The position numbers were made by a program, and so were the translations under genes. DNA of 64,000 nucleotides, taken from the NCBI GenBank assembly GCA_008508345.1, contig QNGE01001237.1:102932-166931 (forward strand), read 5' to 3'. Of the stretch, positions 12,617 through 26,069 are shown one piece after another. Source of the stretch: Paragonimus westermani (Eukaryota > Platyhelminthes > Trematoda > Plagiorchiida > Troglotrematidae). The stretch's first letter is position 1. Every line of letters starts with the position of its first letter. Under the pieces are notes generated by a model. The model was not told where the DNA came from. It worked only from the letters and a program-made list of their open reading frames with translations, and made no database searches.

Positions 12617-15600
12617 TTGGTTGCGGTGCTCATACTAGTTGGAAGTGTTAATTACCCCCTGATAGGTTGTTTGTGAGCTTGCAGCTCTCGTCTAAAAACA
12701 GGATGATCGAAGTGACATCATGACTTTCTTCTTTCTTCCGAGAAAAGCTTATTTTATCATAAACCGAACGGTGTTCTATTCAGCACAGAGCAACTTCTGC
12801 CTTATATTCAAATGTGATCAGTTCTTCGTGGGTCACCTGATACAAAGCTTTCTTGTTGTATCCATTCTTATTCAACATAAACTATCCACTTAAAGTCGCC
12901 ATTAAGAGGTTGATTTGCTTCCTATGATTCACGTGTGGATCATTTAGCGACAATGTGAAACTGGTGCTACTGTAAGGGTATGACTTTTAATGTATTCCTA
13001 ATCGACGATTACCAAAAGTGGCACTATTAAATACCTATCACCACTAGGGAATAGCTCTATCACCCAGGCGTGATCATGTTCTAATTTGATTTATTTTGGT
13101 ACATTCACCAGAAATTCACCACCATCAAATTTCGGCCGCATAGCGGCGATCAATATCACACCGACTGGTGGTTTAACTGGTCAACAGTCACAATGCACGA
13201 TCGCCAGAGAGAGGGCATGCCTCGTTTAGTATCCTAGCACGTCCGCTTTTCAGTGCGTGATTAAGCTGGTTCAGTAGTTTGTCTGTAAGATGGTCTTATC
13301 AACTTGCTTGTGTATAATAGAACTGGATGAATAGTGCTTTTTTCGGAACTCAAATGGTTAAACTGAAACGAAGTTATGCTGCGCTGAATTACCATAATGA
13401 AGTTGCCGATAGGGGTGACTGAGTAGTTGGGTAACCGGGATCAGGGTGCTAATGATGGCAATGCGGTCAGCTGGCGTTAACGAGTAGCCAAATTTGGAAT
13501 TAAACCGTCATTATTCGATCACGATCCTAGTCGCCTAGTTTGCCCGACTGAAATTATCCACTGGGGACAGGAGAACAACCCGATTTCAGACATCCCTGAT
13601 ATCGGTTGTTGATGAGGATTTGGCGAATTATTTACTAGGTTCTCTATTTTTTAAAGCTATGCCAACGAATCGGTTGAACTGTTTGACACGCGGGCACTGG
13701 TCGTATGGTCAAACCACTGACACACTACTTGTGAGTGTTGTTAGTAGCTGATTATAAAACTGTTTCCAATAGTTCGACTGGTTTCTTGCGTAACACCGAG
13801 TTAAACAAACCACGGTAGTCCCCACCGTATATGATATGATTTTCCTGGGAATTGTGATGACAAACAAGTGTATTTCCAGTTGCTGTTTTGCAGCTGTCCG
13901 TATTGCAAATCTGTCCAGCAAAGTGACTTTGGCCATAGTACACTTCTGCGAAAGCCCATTCGAATAACTCATTTTCTCGTTTCACACGTGTGAGGAATCA
14001 AACAATCGCCCAAACAGTTTCAGTTGAGGTAATGGAAGCCGCAGCTGATTTTGTTATCTGGGTTGCTTTCGGCTCCTTGACGCAAAACACGAAACTCAAA
14101 GTTAAATGTTCGAACCCGGGGTAGTTCAGCCTAGACGACAATGAACAGTGTACCGTTCTTCTTCAGGTACAGCCTTGCATCGTTAACCTGAAGAGTTTTT
14201 CATAAGACTGCTGTGATGACGTAGAGTCATTAGTTGTAGAGGATATTGATGTGGATATTTTGTTTGTGCACCTGGGATCAACATCAACAACCACCGAAGA
14301 AGAACAAACGTAATTGAAGTTTGTACAACTGAGACTGAAAGAATCTTGCTTAATCTGGGTTGTCGGAATAGAAGCAATAATGATAGCATGATTTTGTGGC
14401 GTCGAAACTTAGTTGTTCATGCTGTAGGCAGTGGACGAACATCAAATACCAGATCATGGATGATTGGGATCGACCGGGGAGACACACAGAACGTCACCAG
14501 TAGATATGACTGCATTATACTGATAAGAGGAAGCTAGTCAGTGATTGACGAATAATGTGGACAGATTTCGACGTAACACAGAAACATAAAGACACTTATT
14601 AGCAGGTCACCCTCTCACGTGATCTGCTTGCTCAGCAAGTGGAACGTTCGATGCTTCTGATGTGCCGTTCCTGTCGTTGGTTCGAATCCATCTAATGCCC
14701 AGATTTTTCGCAGCTGAGCCTCTTCCAAAATTTTGGGACTGCGTAAATAACTTGTTTAGTGACTGAATTCTCAGTTGCACTTGCGTACAATTCGCCGTTT
14801 TTGGCTTGAGGTTTCCATGGGATGAGGGCAATTAATGATGCCGGATGATATGAGTTGAAAGAAGACATGCAGATGCCGTTTAATTCTCATTCGCACTTCG
14901 GTCATTTAATTGCAGTTTGTAGACAGTGTGATGTTGAACGTTTGAGTTCGGATCTGTAAGTTTTTCTAATCAGATCCTTCCTCTTCTTTATTCAAGACAT
15001 GCTTATTTTTCCACCGATGTATATTGATAGAGTAGTAACATCGACCGCGGAGACAGTGTTATTGTTTGTGCCGTTGTTATTGGTCATCATAAGAGTACAT
15101 AGCTCATACCCTATTAGTCAGAACCATTCCATGGCATCAGTCGCATCTCAATTTGTTCTTATACTCTCCAGGCCAAATCTTATTTCATTTTAAGTTCAGT
15201 ACCCGATAAAGCTCATGTATGGTCACCAAATCTTCGTGCGACAATAACTGATAATTTCGTAATGCTATTTTGAGTGGATTTAAAACAGAACGACCAAACC
15301 TATTATGGCTTCTGGTTTTTAAGCCAATCGGAGGTGTAAATTCACATGGTGACATTTTTAGTCTTCATATTTTTCTGACTAAATCACAACCAGATATTTA
15401 AAAAAACACCTGAGATGCTGGATTCCATTTGATTCGACTTACTGAACATCAAAAAGACGTGGGTTGCATCATATTGTCTTCTCTCTTTAAATATTTCAAC
15501 CGACTACTGGAACGCAATAATCACTGTAGTCTATAAAGAAAGGTGAGTGGTTCATTTTCAAACATCCACTATACTCCCGTACACATGGATTAGACAGTAA

Positions 15601-18600
15601 AGCTGCTCTGGTTTGGTAACGGTAGGCAGAGTTAGCCCTGTTTGGTTGGACCTACCAAGCGATTAACAAATTCATTTTATCTGACCACCTCGGAATTTTT
15701 CCTACAAAATTCCGTAGTCCGCATTCCACAACCTGATTCTGTCAGTGATTTGAAGGAGATTGTTGCAAAGACATCGAAGAGTATCATCATTGAACAAACG
15801 AATTATGTGTATTAATGTTCGATACACCGGTGCAGGTATCAACATGATTGCCTCAGATATTTAGATGGGATAGGCACACATGCTATTGATGGGCTGTAGT
15901 GTTTCCTTCTGATAGGGGCTGACTAGTAATTTTTGGGGAACATAAAAGCTATTGTCAAGTATGAATGACAATCAAGTCCTCACCTACGAAACTTGTACGT
16001 TTATTTTTGTAAACAAGTTATCTAGGGAAGAAAGAATTTTTGATTGCGAATTCCTGTCTCTTTGTTGATCAGGGATTGAATTGTGCCTGGAGACTTTGCA
16101 AGAGAAAGAAAGACAGAAAAAGGCCATAAGAAAAATTCCAGAAACTTACTATCCTTTTGACTATTAAAATTTCCTGACTTATGAAAGGACTCCAGAGGTT
16201 TGGTCAGGATCTTTCTAGTACCATGATCAAACTGGATTTTAGAATTAATAACTGATCCGGCCATGAGCTAACCGTTCGAAAATGTTTCTAAATCAGAGCA
16301 GATCACGCTTGTGAGGGAGCTCCGCGTACATAATATTTCGCCGGTTCCGTACACCAGTAAGAAAAAATGACCCCATAAGGATTCACTATGCTTCAACGAA
16401 AAGCAATGCATTGATAGATTGCGCGGTGCCTTGAAGACCTCCTGGATTTGGGTTAGATCTCATTTAAATTGTATGTAACGCCTTGAGAAATGATCTACCG
16501 TCGCCAGTTTTTATGTATAAGGAAGTTTTCTGCGTACTAGGAATCTTCTTAATGACATGTCTTTGAGCATATCCGCTAGATACCAAATCATTTCTTAGAT
16601 ATAGACGAAAGCCCTAAGTACAATATCGAATGAGGTGCACATTATTGTGTATTTCCCAAAATTAAACTGACCGATTAAGATTACCGAAAAACGATAGGAA
16701 GCGCCAATGTATGTGAGTGTGTCTTCATCGTTTCGAGTAGTTCCATGCCAGAACGTATGTTCAACGTTAGAACTAAACAAGAACAAATCGAAGTTAAACA
16801 GAAAGCAAGTTTCTGGATGGAAAGTGAATAGCTAAGTTCAAGTTTCCTTAGCAAATAAAGCAAAACAGAAGAAAGAGATTACCTGATTGAATCAGGCACT
16901 CGTTTCTGGAGAAGTGATGATTAGTTGTTGGTCGAAGGGGTAACGTAACAATAAAGCTTCCATGATAATTTCCCCCCACTGAATGCTGAAAGTTGATCTG
17001 ATAAAATGTTGGTTCGTGTACAGTACGATCATCAGTCGGTTGTTTGTTGCAGACGTTCCTCAGCGTGGTTGATTGAGTGATTCGGAACTTGGTGTTTGTT
17101 TGTCATATTACTGGTGGGAGTAGTGGGGTTTCAACCCAATCCAACACCCTTCAAGCGATATCAGGGTTCGCCTTGTTTAGATGCGTAGTTTGATGCTTGA
17201 GATAGGTTGATTGTTATGCACGGTAGAGAAGTTAGCCATCGACCGAATAATTCCCTGTTCGACTATGTTTCCATTCCCTCACTTCCTTGTTCTCTAGTTT
17301 TTGAGTATTGATACAGTGCAGCAGACGGGGGCGAAGAAGTTGCATGAACATGCGAATTCGATCGATAAGATGGTGTTCATCCATCATGTCCACAAAAACA
17401 AACTGTTGTGTGTGCGGTCGAATACATCTGCGGAGGAGGAGCTTTGGTGTCTGGTTACCGTTACCTTTGACTTACGGATAAACCATGACCCACAATATTA
17501 GCTCGACAACTTGGTTGTCCATTTATCATACTTTAAAATGTCGATGCACCTAAGCTACTGTTATCATCTTTCACTCTGGAGCATATCGATTGATTGAGAA
17601 AACAAGTCGTACCTTCTGCCTCCGAAAATTATACGCGTACACTCATTAGAAAATAATGAACCGTGCTCCGGCGACAGACAAATAAAAAACACCGTCTAAA
17701 TAATGTTAACAGTTAGGCACATAAAAATTAGGGAACAAGCTAAACAAAATCCTGTTTCATACAGTTGATTTCTTCCATTTGTACTAATTCGATTTCGTCA
17801 CTTCCACAAACCAGCGTTATGGTAGCCGACCTCGAACTCGGTACTTACTTTGTCAAACTCTATAAAGGTTTCACGTGTTTTTTTTTGATGAGCAAAATAA
17901 ACGGAGATTCATTTTCAAATGTGTGTCAAGACAATGAAGTCTACATGACGAACCATTCCTTTGCAGTTTACTATGAAAAAGAGGTCAATATTTTCCCATT
18001 AACTGTTGTTTTTTCCTTTCTAATGTTGACCTTTTTGAAATACAAGCAGAACGCAAACCGAACAGGCAGGGAGTTCTGTAAACGTGATAGCCGATATTTG
18101 TCTGACTGTCTGTCAGTCAATAGTCTGTCGGCGTACAACGAAACAACCCATTCAACAAGCTTTTTGGCCCCTCTGTTAGTACGATTGTGATTGTAACGAC
18201 TGACCGAGATCCACCTGATAGGGTGACTACACTTGCTCAAAAATGGTGACTACTCAGAATTCCATTAGCGTAGGTCCTTTTCATCTTAGTTACAGACGAC
18301 ATTTGTTAGTCACGGTAATCTCTGCTAAAACGTTTTTGGCGATCCTGGTGTTTCTAGAACTGGGATACCAGTAAGTTGGTCTGGCCAACTTTATTGGGGT
18401 CAGTTTTACGTGGGCACTTCACTCATTCCACATTAAATTAGCATTTACTCGAGTGGCACTTAATGGTGGATGGCATTAACTGGTGAGATCTGTATCCCCA
18501 CTGATTAAGGTCAGTAATAACCTTAATGGATTAATGCACTTGGGCGATTATTGACGCGCAGACTTCACTATTGAGAGAACTGGCTTGAAACCTGAGGTTA

Positions 18601-19620
18601 AGTTCAACGGATGAACATCCTAAGTGTTTTTGGTTGTCAGTTTTACTAAAAAATGAAATGGACAGAAAGCCAATATGGTCAAGTTTACACAGTAGGTGGT
18701 TTATTTTCAGTCATTACGTATGCAATCTACCGAATTTGACAAAACAATGACAGTCATATGTGACTGACCGAGCGCAAACGTCCAAAACTGATTGCATAGT
18801 ATGATAGGGGATCGGTGCTACTCAAGATTCGATTTGGGAAGATTTTTGATTGAACAAGGAATTAAATTGTTGTACCCTTAATCAAATGATGAGGAAACTC
18901 CCCCGCACAAGTAGATTGCCACAGAACACTTGCCTTGGTGAACATTAGACTCGAACCAAACGAGCTGTTCCGGTCTCATGGTCACCTTAAAACCACAAAG
19001 AACCAAAGTTGTTCAGGCAAGAGGGAAAATCAGCCTGCTTATTCTGACAAACATTGGAAAGTAACTACTACGGATTTAGGCGCCAGAACACAGCACGAGG
19101 CCACATCAGTCGTGAACTGTCTATTGATGGGCAGTGTTCCTAACCCGTATGCCAGAGTTCTTTTGTAATGTTTGCTGACCGGGAGCTTTACCATGAAAAC
19201 ATTTTCAACTGTTTCTAAGCAACCAGGTTATCCTTTTGTCCCCCTCAGTACGTTGCAACAGCTACGCAGTTGTTCGGATACTAAACACGCGTACCTACAA
19301 AGTCGTTGTGAGTAGCCTTTGATAACCCGCCTGACATGGTGACGAATTTGCAGAAAAATAACCACAAAAGAAAAAACCTATTTAGTACCGTAGGGGTCGT
19401 ATCAGCCTTGAATAATTCTCTGGAAATCAATTAATTAAGCAAAGTACGTGCAAAAGTATTACTGTTTACACTCTACTTGTTTGCGAGGCCTCGGATGAGA
19501 TACTGCACGATTCGGATCTGTGGAGTTTTATAAAATCATTTACTGCTCTCTTTTTTTCAATCACGACTAGCCTGGATATTCTGTCCTGACCGACAGATCT
19601 CGCCCTAAATAACGCACCTA
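12617..19620. other. No gene seen; long non-coding stretch with isolated weak frames
   Basis: Two frames merit naming but were not accepted. A minus frame at 13752-13985 contains 'GQICNTDSCKTATGNTLVCH'. A plus frame of 141 codons at 17765-18190 has a hydrophobic segment ('FPLTVVFSFLMLTFL'). Neither has paired splice sites or a family match. An RNA polymerase III B-box-like word (ggttcgaatcc, 14679-14689) has no matching A box or tRNA fold. An 8-base inverted repeat with an 8-base loop lies at 18504-18527. Confidence 0.5.
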
Positions 19621-19672
19621 ATTTATTACTAATTTATTACTAATTTGTTATTACTAATTTATTACTAATTTT
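19621..19672. repeat. Short AT-rich tandem repeat (11-base unit)
   Basis: Four units of 'atttattacta' follow each other, the third expanded to 'atttgttattacta'. Simple minisatellite with no coding content. Confidence 0.9.
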
Positions 19673-22254
19673 CAAACAAGGGAAGTAACGTATTGGGCAC
19701 CTACTTCGATCTGAATGGAGTTCCCAACTGCCCGTACTGATCAGGAACGATCCCGGATAAGTAGTTCTGTGCAGAGAAAACCATACATATTTACAAACGA
19801 TAGATTGAAAACTACTGGATTGACCTCAGACACAAATCGAGTACAGTATAAGGATTGAAACCTTACGGTGGATGACTGTATCACGATAAAATAGAAAACT
19901 CGTAGCTTCGAATCTTCGAAGTTTTTTCCACTCTATCTACCTTGGACTGTAGACTTCCGCTTTGCTGTTCAGTAAAATGGACGTGTCTACGTCCAGCGCG
20001 ACTTGGGCATAAGAGGCATCAGGCAGACACGGTGTGTAATGAGCAAGAGCGTCCGAAACTTGTCCACTTCCAGTGTGACTGTGTTCTGCAGCTACAATAT
20101 GGTTGGTAAACGGGTAGTATGGCTCTCTATTCATGTTCTGATTTAAAGTTTTATATGACCAAAACTATTACTTACCTGTCGAAGTAATTTGTAGATCACC
20201 CCCCCCCCCACCTTAGCACAGATCCAAAAATACAGTTGCGCAGAACAACATGCGCAACTTAAATGCAACGTTTAGTGATAGTTGACGTCGTAATTTCATA
20301 ACTGTTGCTTGCGGTTCACTTTAGCACTTAATATTAATTAGAAAACATCTGTGATAAAACTTTAATGGTAACGGTCACTTCTACGCTTTCATGGAGAGCT
20401 TCTGACAAGTCTACGTACAGCTGTATTAAATGTGGCTGAAAACTAGACGATCCTATAAGTATGGACAAACTGCAATAATCTAAAATTGACTGTCTTCATG
20501 GTTGTCAGATTATCACGAGTGAATCCCACAAGCGATTCATTCGAACTTCTCTGATAGAACAATTTACTTGTAGTGTGCTTGTTGAACGAAACAGACAAAA
20601 AGCTTGAGAATATAATCCGGAAAATTTGATGTTTCGGAAAAAATGTCCATTACCTTTCGTAACTCAGATTAATAATAATGCACTAAGGTGGTGCAAGCAT
20701 GCCTTGGAATCAGTATAGATGTACTAAATCTTTCTGTAGACCTAGCATTGCTATCCACAAAAAAGGAACGTCAACCAGTATCCATCAAATTTAAGTGTAA
20801 ATCATTGGCCTATTCTGTAGTCATTGAGTCTCTTTAACCAATATGTGGTTTTTCTCCGAGAAAAATTTTGTTCAATGTTGTTAAAATTGCTATGGGATCC
20901 CATGTTAGCGTCTCCTAGCTTGTTGTTTGCAAAGTCTCATCAGTCACGAACGCGTGGTAATGACAAGGCGGTGGTTCTTAGCTTAAGCACAGATCGACCT
21001 GTATTGTGGGGTAGACTCACAAGCGGCATACAACGGTTAATTGTTGTCTTCTTGTTGCATTCATAAATAACACATTAGTTGCTCTAATTGAGTGACGTGC
21101 ACAAATGGTATGAGTTAATTTATGAGCCACCCGTGACCATGGTTTTAATCCTCTGGGAATCAATCCTATTCACTACGGTATGCCCCTCTGTACTGCACTG
21201 CAAGCGTCCATGTGAGCTATGTGCTCACTCATTTGCCTACAGTGAATAATAACCTACGTAAACCTTGTCTTGTTTGATTGCTCAATGTTGTTCCGTCAGA
21301 TAAGCCGAATTATCACTCACTTCTTTGTGTAACCTAGGGGAATAACTGAGGCTTCATATCTGTAAACGGCTTTTTCGTCAGCACGGTTCAAAGTTACATT
21401 GAGAAAGCGTTACGTTTTCGAGTGACACCTTATGTTTTATGCAAATCACATACGTGGATTCGCATTGTGTAGGCGTGAAACTTCAGACCAATGAGGAGTA
21501 GCAGTCGGTGACAAACGAACGAACTCAAATTTCGGAACAGATTGATCACAGTTCCACAGTCTTTTTAAACAAATCCATAAATTGGGTAAGTCAGCAAGCT
21601 AAAGAGCTTCATGCGAAAGATCGTTTCAAACAAGTCAGTTGCTTGATATTGCTAAACAGACTAGGCATACTTACAAATACATGCGAAGATCCGAGCATTT
21701 AGCACTGTTAACAATCAAACAAACTCTGCTACACTCTCAGAAAGGTAAGACACATATCACCCAATCACGGTCCAAGGACAAAGAATTCGCTATTCATATA
21801 TCAAACAAATTAATACAGACAAACAAATTCAGAGTAAGGATACGAACCCGTAGTGATGGAGACGCAACACACACAGGCAAACAGGTGGATAGAATAATCT
21901 TAGATCGAGGTTTAACCCGGTTCTGATGGACCTCCGCTAAGTACACAAAGTGGACGGTATTCAACACAAGATTTGATCCTGTCGACCTTAAGCTAGGCCG
22001 GTCATTGGTTATACGTAAAATTCACGTCAAACTCAGAATTCCGTTGATCACTCAGTTTTCTTACCCAAATTCTATTTGAAAACGTGTCGACCAGCTGAGG
22101 AAACTATCGTCCACATCCCCTGATAAGACAGCCTGGTTCCATGCAAAACTGTTAGATATCTCCAACCGGCTTTTGTCGGCGCCTATTCGCCAGCAGCGTT
22201 GTCTAAAACAAGAACACCATTGAGCCAGAAAGAAAGTGAGACATACAAAACCTA
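19673..22254. other. No confident gene; the right part may hold the PLE N-terminus
   Basis: A run of 11 C lies at 20199-20209. From about 21.5 kb the plus frames become longer (21508-21702, 21639-21926) and lead up to the Penelope-like element. They may be its diverged N-terminal region, but I could not match them residue by residue. Nothing else is recognised. Confidence 0.45.
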
Positions 22255-23745
22255 ATATTCCTTAAATTAGATAAAAGCTCTGGTGCTGTGATTACCAGCG
22301 AGAGTAGTTAGGGAAGATGAACACCATTTTGGGAGACCAGAGGAAGTTCAAAGTGGACCAGACAGCAGAAGATAAGCCATTGTTGGAAAGGCAAGCTGCA
22401 AGGCAATTTCAGATACTGTTGTTACACGGACACATCTGAAACTCAATACAGACAGTTGAAACCAGTTGACTCGAAAACACTCCGGTAGACAGATGCGCCA
22501 AAAGTACACAAGGATAGTGCGCTACTACGCCCTATCGTGTGCATGAACAGTTCTGCTTTCCATAAGGTTACTTGTTGGCTAGTGAACATTTTGGACCCCA
22601 TCCTCAATTTTATCCCCACATTGCCTGAGAGATTCCTTGAATTAGCTGAAATCTTAGAAAACACTTCGGTGAGTATCCAAGTAGTGCATTCCAAGGATGT
22701 TGATTCTCTTAACATAAATGCTCCCTTTCGTGAGACAGTTGATTTTTCTCATGACTATCCCGAGTCGGAACCATGATATAGGTGTTCCACTTGGGTACCT
22801 CACAGATGTTACCTCGATGTGCATAGAAAACACTTGCTTCGATTTTGAAGGACTTGCTTACAAACAGATAGATGGTGTTGCTATGTCTAGTCCGTTTGGT
22901 CGGACACTAGCGGACATCTTCTTAGGACTGATTGAGCGGCAAGCCCCGGATTCTACAGTCAAACCGCTATTGCACAAATTACAAGTTCATGATATGTCAA
23001 TTTTTCCTGTCTTCGTGTCACGAAGTTGAACCGAACAACAGTTGATCTTGTTGGATCTATTTGTTACTAGATTTCAGGACGGCAAGTTACAGCGCTCAGT
23101 TCGCCGCGAAACGACATGGAGTAGTCAATATCTTCAGTTTTCCAACTTCGTTCTCATTGCACACAAACGGGGTTTGGTCAAGGCACTGTTTCACTGAGCT
23201 AGGTATATTTGTACACCCGAAACACTGTAGATGAGATAAACTACTAGCAAATGGATATCCCGATAAATCCACTGAGGCACACAATACGGCTAAGAAGAAT
23301 AGTGAACCCATACTTACGACTCACAAGAAGGAGTCTACCTATTCCTGTCATTCAAAGGTGATTATCCAGCCGACGACATAAAGCACAAATGTTGTACACC
23401 AGTTCACGAACAATTGCAGTGACGTTTACATGAGCAGAACAGACTGACAATTATCACAACGAATCACCGAACAGATTCCGAAGTGGTTGAAACAGCCGAT
23501 AACGCACCAGCCCCAGCGTCATCGATTACTAAACAGCTGATGACAACAGGTCACCAGTTTGACTCAATAAACTCATTCAAGATATTGTTACGCATTAGAA
23601 ACCAAAAGTTATCAGTTTTCTGCGAAGTGGTACTCATCCGAAATTACCAGCCGACGTTATGTGCACAAAAGTGGTTGAAGCAATCTATCGTGTTGCCATC
23701 GTCGCGGTTCCATAATACTTCGTTTGTTTGCAGACGTATTTAGTC
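22255..23745 (+). mobile_element. Penelope-like retroelement (PLE), pseudogene with RT and GIY-YIG endonuclease
   Basis: Plus-strand translation in three frames gives a nearly collinear PLE protein. 'FLKLDKSSGAVIT' lies at 22258-22300. 'LGKMNTILGDQRKFKVDQTA' and 'LERQAARQFQILLLHGHI' lie at 22308-22440. The RT core starts with 'PKVHKDSALLRPIVCMNSS' (22500-22555), then 'APFRETVDF' (22720), 'IGVPLGYL' (22780) and the G-A-M-G-S-P box degraded to 'DGVAMSSPFG' (22870-22900). The catalytic YVDD reads YVNF at 22993-23004. Further on are 'HKRGLVKALF' (23165), 'NGYPDK' (23250) and 'LSFKGDYPADDIKHK' (23340-23387). The endonuclease follows: 'VHQFTNNCSDVYMSRT' replaces the GIY-YIG YIG block (23393-23440), then 'SSITKQLMTTGHQ' and 'NYQPTLCAQKW' (23515-23675). 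PLEs move by target-primed reverse transcription using this nuclease. Frame changes near 22305, 22440 and 22770, internal stops and the lost catalytic Asp show the copy is dead. Confidence 0.92.
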
Positions 23746-25029
23746 CCTGTTTGTCCTGATGTGTATGACGTATATAACTGACATGTTCTACGTTTGCGAC
23801 TGGTAAGAGTAAGCCAAATGTCAGCATATCGAAAATACGTCTTCTTTGTGCTTTCATAAAACTTTATAAGGCATATGTAAGACGGAACGCTACTTGTAGA
23901 AACTTTACCGCATTAAACTTTCGGTAGATGCGACCATGTTTTTGATTGAATTCTTTCGTTTATGACAGAAAGTATATTCTAGACGAAAGCCTATCGGCCT
24001 TGTAATCTAAAGGCTGCTTTCAGACGGTTTTAAATCTGCCTGCTCAATTGTGTGTTCTGGCCGAAATGAGTCAAGTTCGTTACGGAGTGTTCTTGTTTTA
24101 TCTCGTTTGAAATTATCGGTGAAATTGCAGGTGGGTGGTTATCACCTGGCTGCGTTCATGGTCATACTTAATAGTAACGATGCTCGGCTATTTCCATTTG
24201 TATGTTGGTAACATGATGATCACGCTTTATCACTCTGCTCGTGCGCTACGTCAAAATTTGAAACCGTCTCTGGCTCCGGAATCTTTCTGAGACAAAGCTC
24301 AGGCACTAACCCTCTTGTCAGGTTGTTAGGCCGAGGAACAAAGATCACTTGCTACCGTGCTTGTGTGGACCGAATAACCATTAACCGGACAATTTGGGTT
24401 TGGTTTACGGATAGGCCTATCAGAGATTCATGCGCACTGTCAATATGGGAAGTGAAGCAAGAACCGATCATAAATGGGAGCTGATTCAGAATCATTCTAT
24501 TTGAAATTTTTTCTTTCACTTCTCGTTGAAGACATTCTCTTTTTCGTCAAGTTATCCGGTTCTAAGATGCAGTCCAACAGGCTGAATTCAAACGTACACC
24601 TCCAGCTGTTGGTAGACCACTTTTACTGAAAACTTCAACACTATCACCTTTACTTCCAATATTAATTTTTGAGATCTCTTGCTGGGGCAACATATCATTG
24701 ATCTATACTTATAAAACTCCACAATCAAACGACTTTGTGGTTGACCACGTTTTCTCTTTTTCAGCTTCAGTATAAAATCGTCTTCCGTAAACGCATTAAT
24801 TAGTACATGTGGATATACTTGTGACTATGCACGTTCTTTATAGACAACGTATTGGTGCTGTCAATTTCACAAATAATGTCGCCCGTTGTAAACTAAATCC
24901 TGCCAAATATCCGTCCTTTTGTCACGAATTTGCGCAAATCTGACTGAGGTGGTCGTATTTACTTTGTATACATTCAGCCACGTCGGCCTCCTCGACATTA
25001 ACACCAGCTATTCGATGTCTCGAACTTAC
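23746..25029. other. No gene seen; PLE 3' flank and non-coding DNA
   Basis: Immediately after the PLE frame ends there is AT-rich DNA without long frames. The 3' boundary of the PLE could not be placed. If the minus-strand exon at 25.03 kb is real, this stretch would be its downstream intron. Confidence 0.45.
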
Positions 25030-25163
25030 ATTTTGAAGATAGTGACAAAACTCGTAAGTTTTCACCCATCCCCTGCATTTTGTTCCACTCCTACGTAGAG
25101 CCGACTTTAAGACCACCCAGTCGACGGATTCTCGCTTACTGTTCGGCAAAACGATGTGCTCGT
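25030..25163 (-). CDS. Candidate exon of a Myb-like DNA-binding protein
   Basis: On the minus strand an open frame lies between an acceptor (TTTCTGTAAGCAG, AG at 25164-25165) and a strong donor (GTAAGTTCG at 25029-25021). A weaker alternative acceptor would start it at 25138. The peptide includes 'VDWVVLKSALRRSGTKCRGW'. That pattern (W, then L, then R-S, then K-C-R, then W) is the third-helix signature of divergent Myb/SANT repeats such as those of Reb1, TTF1 and DMTF1. It continues 'VKTYEFCHYLQN'. The exon is about 134 bases and ends in phase 0. Only one repeat is visible; Myb proteins carry two or more, so partner exons should exist. The call rests on a short pattern and could be chance, but motif and both splice sites coincide. 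Confidence 0.4.
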
Positions 25164-26069
25164 CTGCTTACAGAAACCACGAATAACCCCGATATTTACC
25201 GTTTCAACTCGCTGGCATGTGCCCCTTCCGTAGCAGTAACGATTTACACTTAAAAATACTAAAACCTCAGTTATCACTCACTATCAAAATAAAAACAGGT
25301 TCTGCTCTCATTGGCGAATTACGTTACTTTGTGTGCTTTGAATGGTTTCATCTCACTTCCAATATGTCAATAAGTTTTTAATGGCTTCACGAACATTCCA
25401 CACAGCAAACACCTCTTGGGAAAGCTTTCCGAATGTACTATTAGTGTAGTTATGTTTGCTACTACTTCTTGATCAATCCCGTACATGTTTGTTTAAATCT
25501 GCTCAGTGGTTGGCACAGTCTGTGACCGTTTGCTGAATAAGATTTGTGGTATCCTCTACAGTCGGGAGTTGTTTCAGTCATGTACTTTCTACACAATACT
25601 ATAGACACTTAATAGATACGGTGTGGTGTTCCGGCTATGGTTCTTTCAGCCTATCCATCGGAGAAAGGTGAATTAAAACTACAGTTAGCACTTGAAATCC
25701 ACAACCCAAGATCCAGTCATAGCATAAAAAATTAAGTAGGACCTAGATAACTAAATGTACAAAATACACTGATGCATGTATCTCCAAGGAGGAACGAGAG
25801 ATTTAGCTATTCTCCTCAGAACATTTTCAATTACACTACAGTCATCCACTTCGGAGCCTTGTTAGGTGTTTTTGAGCTTGCAGGCCAACCACAGATGTCT
25901 GATCGATTTCATCAATGACCAACAAAAGAGACTGGTGAACGCCTTCAGCAACTCACTTTGTACCTGTCTGTTTTTCTAGTTGACGATGTTGAACAAAGTG
26001 TGAACCAAAGAGACGACAGATCACCAAGCCCATATGGATATGGAAGTAGTTAATTGATAACACACTCGT
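25164..26069. other. No gene seen
   Basis: No frame longer than 60 codons and no motif. It lies upstream of the minus-strand Myb-like exon and would be intron or promoter-side DNA of that gene. Confidence 0.45.

Noticed and set aside
13752..13985. Minus-strand Cys-containing frame that could be an extracellular-domain exon
   Set aside because: Only a possible acceptor was seen, no donor, and the Cys spacing fits no family I can name.
14679..14689. B-box-like ggttcgaatcc suggesting a tRNA or tRNA-derived SINE
   Set aside because: No A box at the right distance and the would-be T-stem has a mismatch; no cloverleaf could be drawn.
17765..18190. 141-codon plus-strand frame with one hydrophobic segment
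   Set aside because: No splice-site pair, no domain, and an overlapping minus frame of similar quality; length is reachable by chance in 64 kb.
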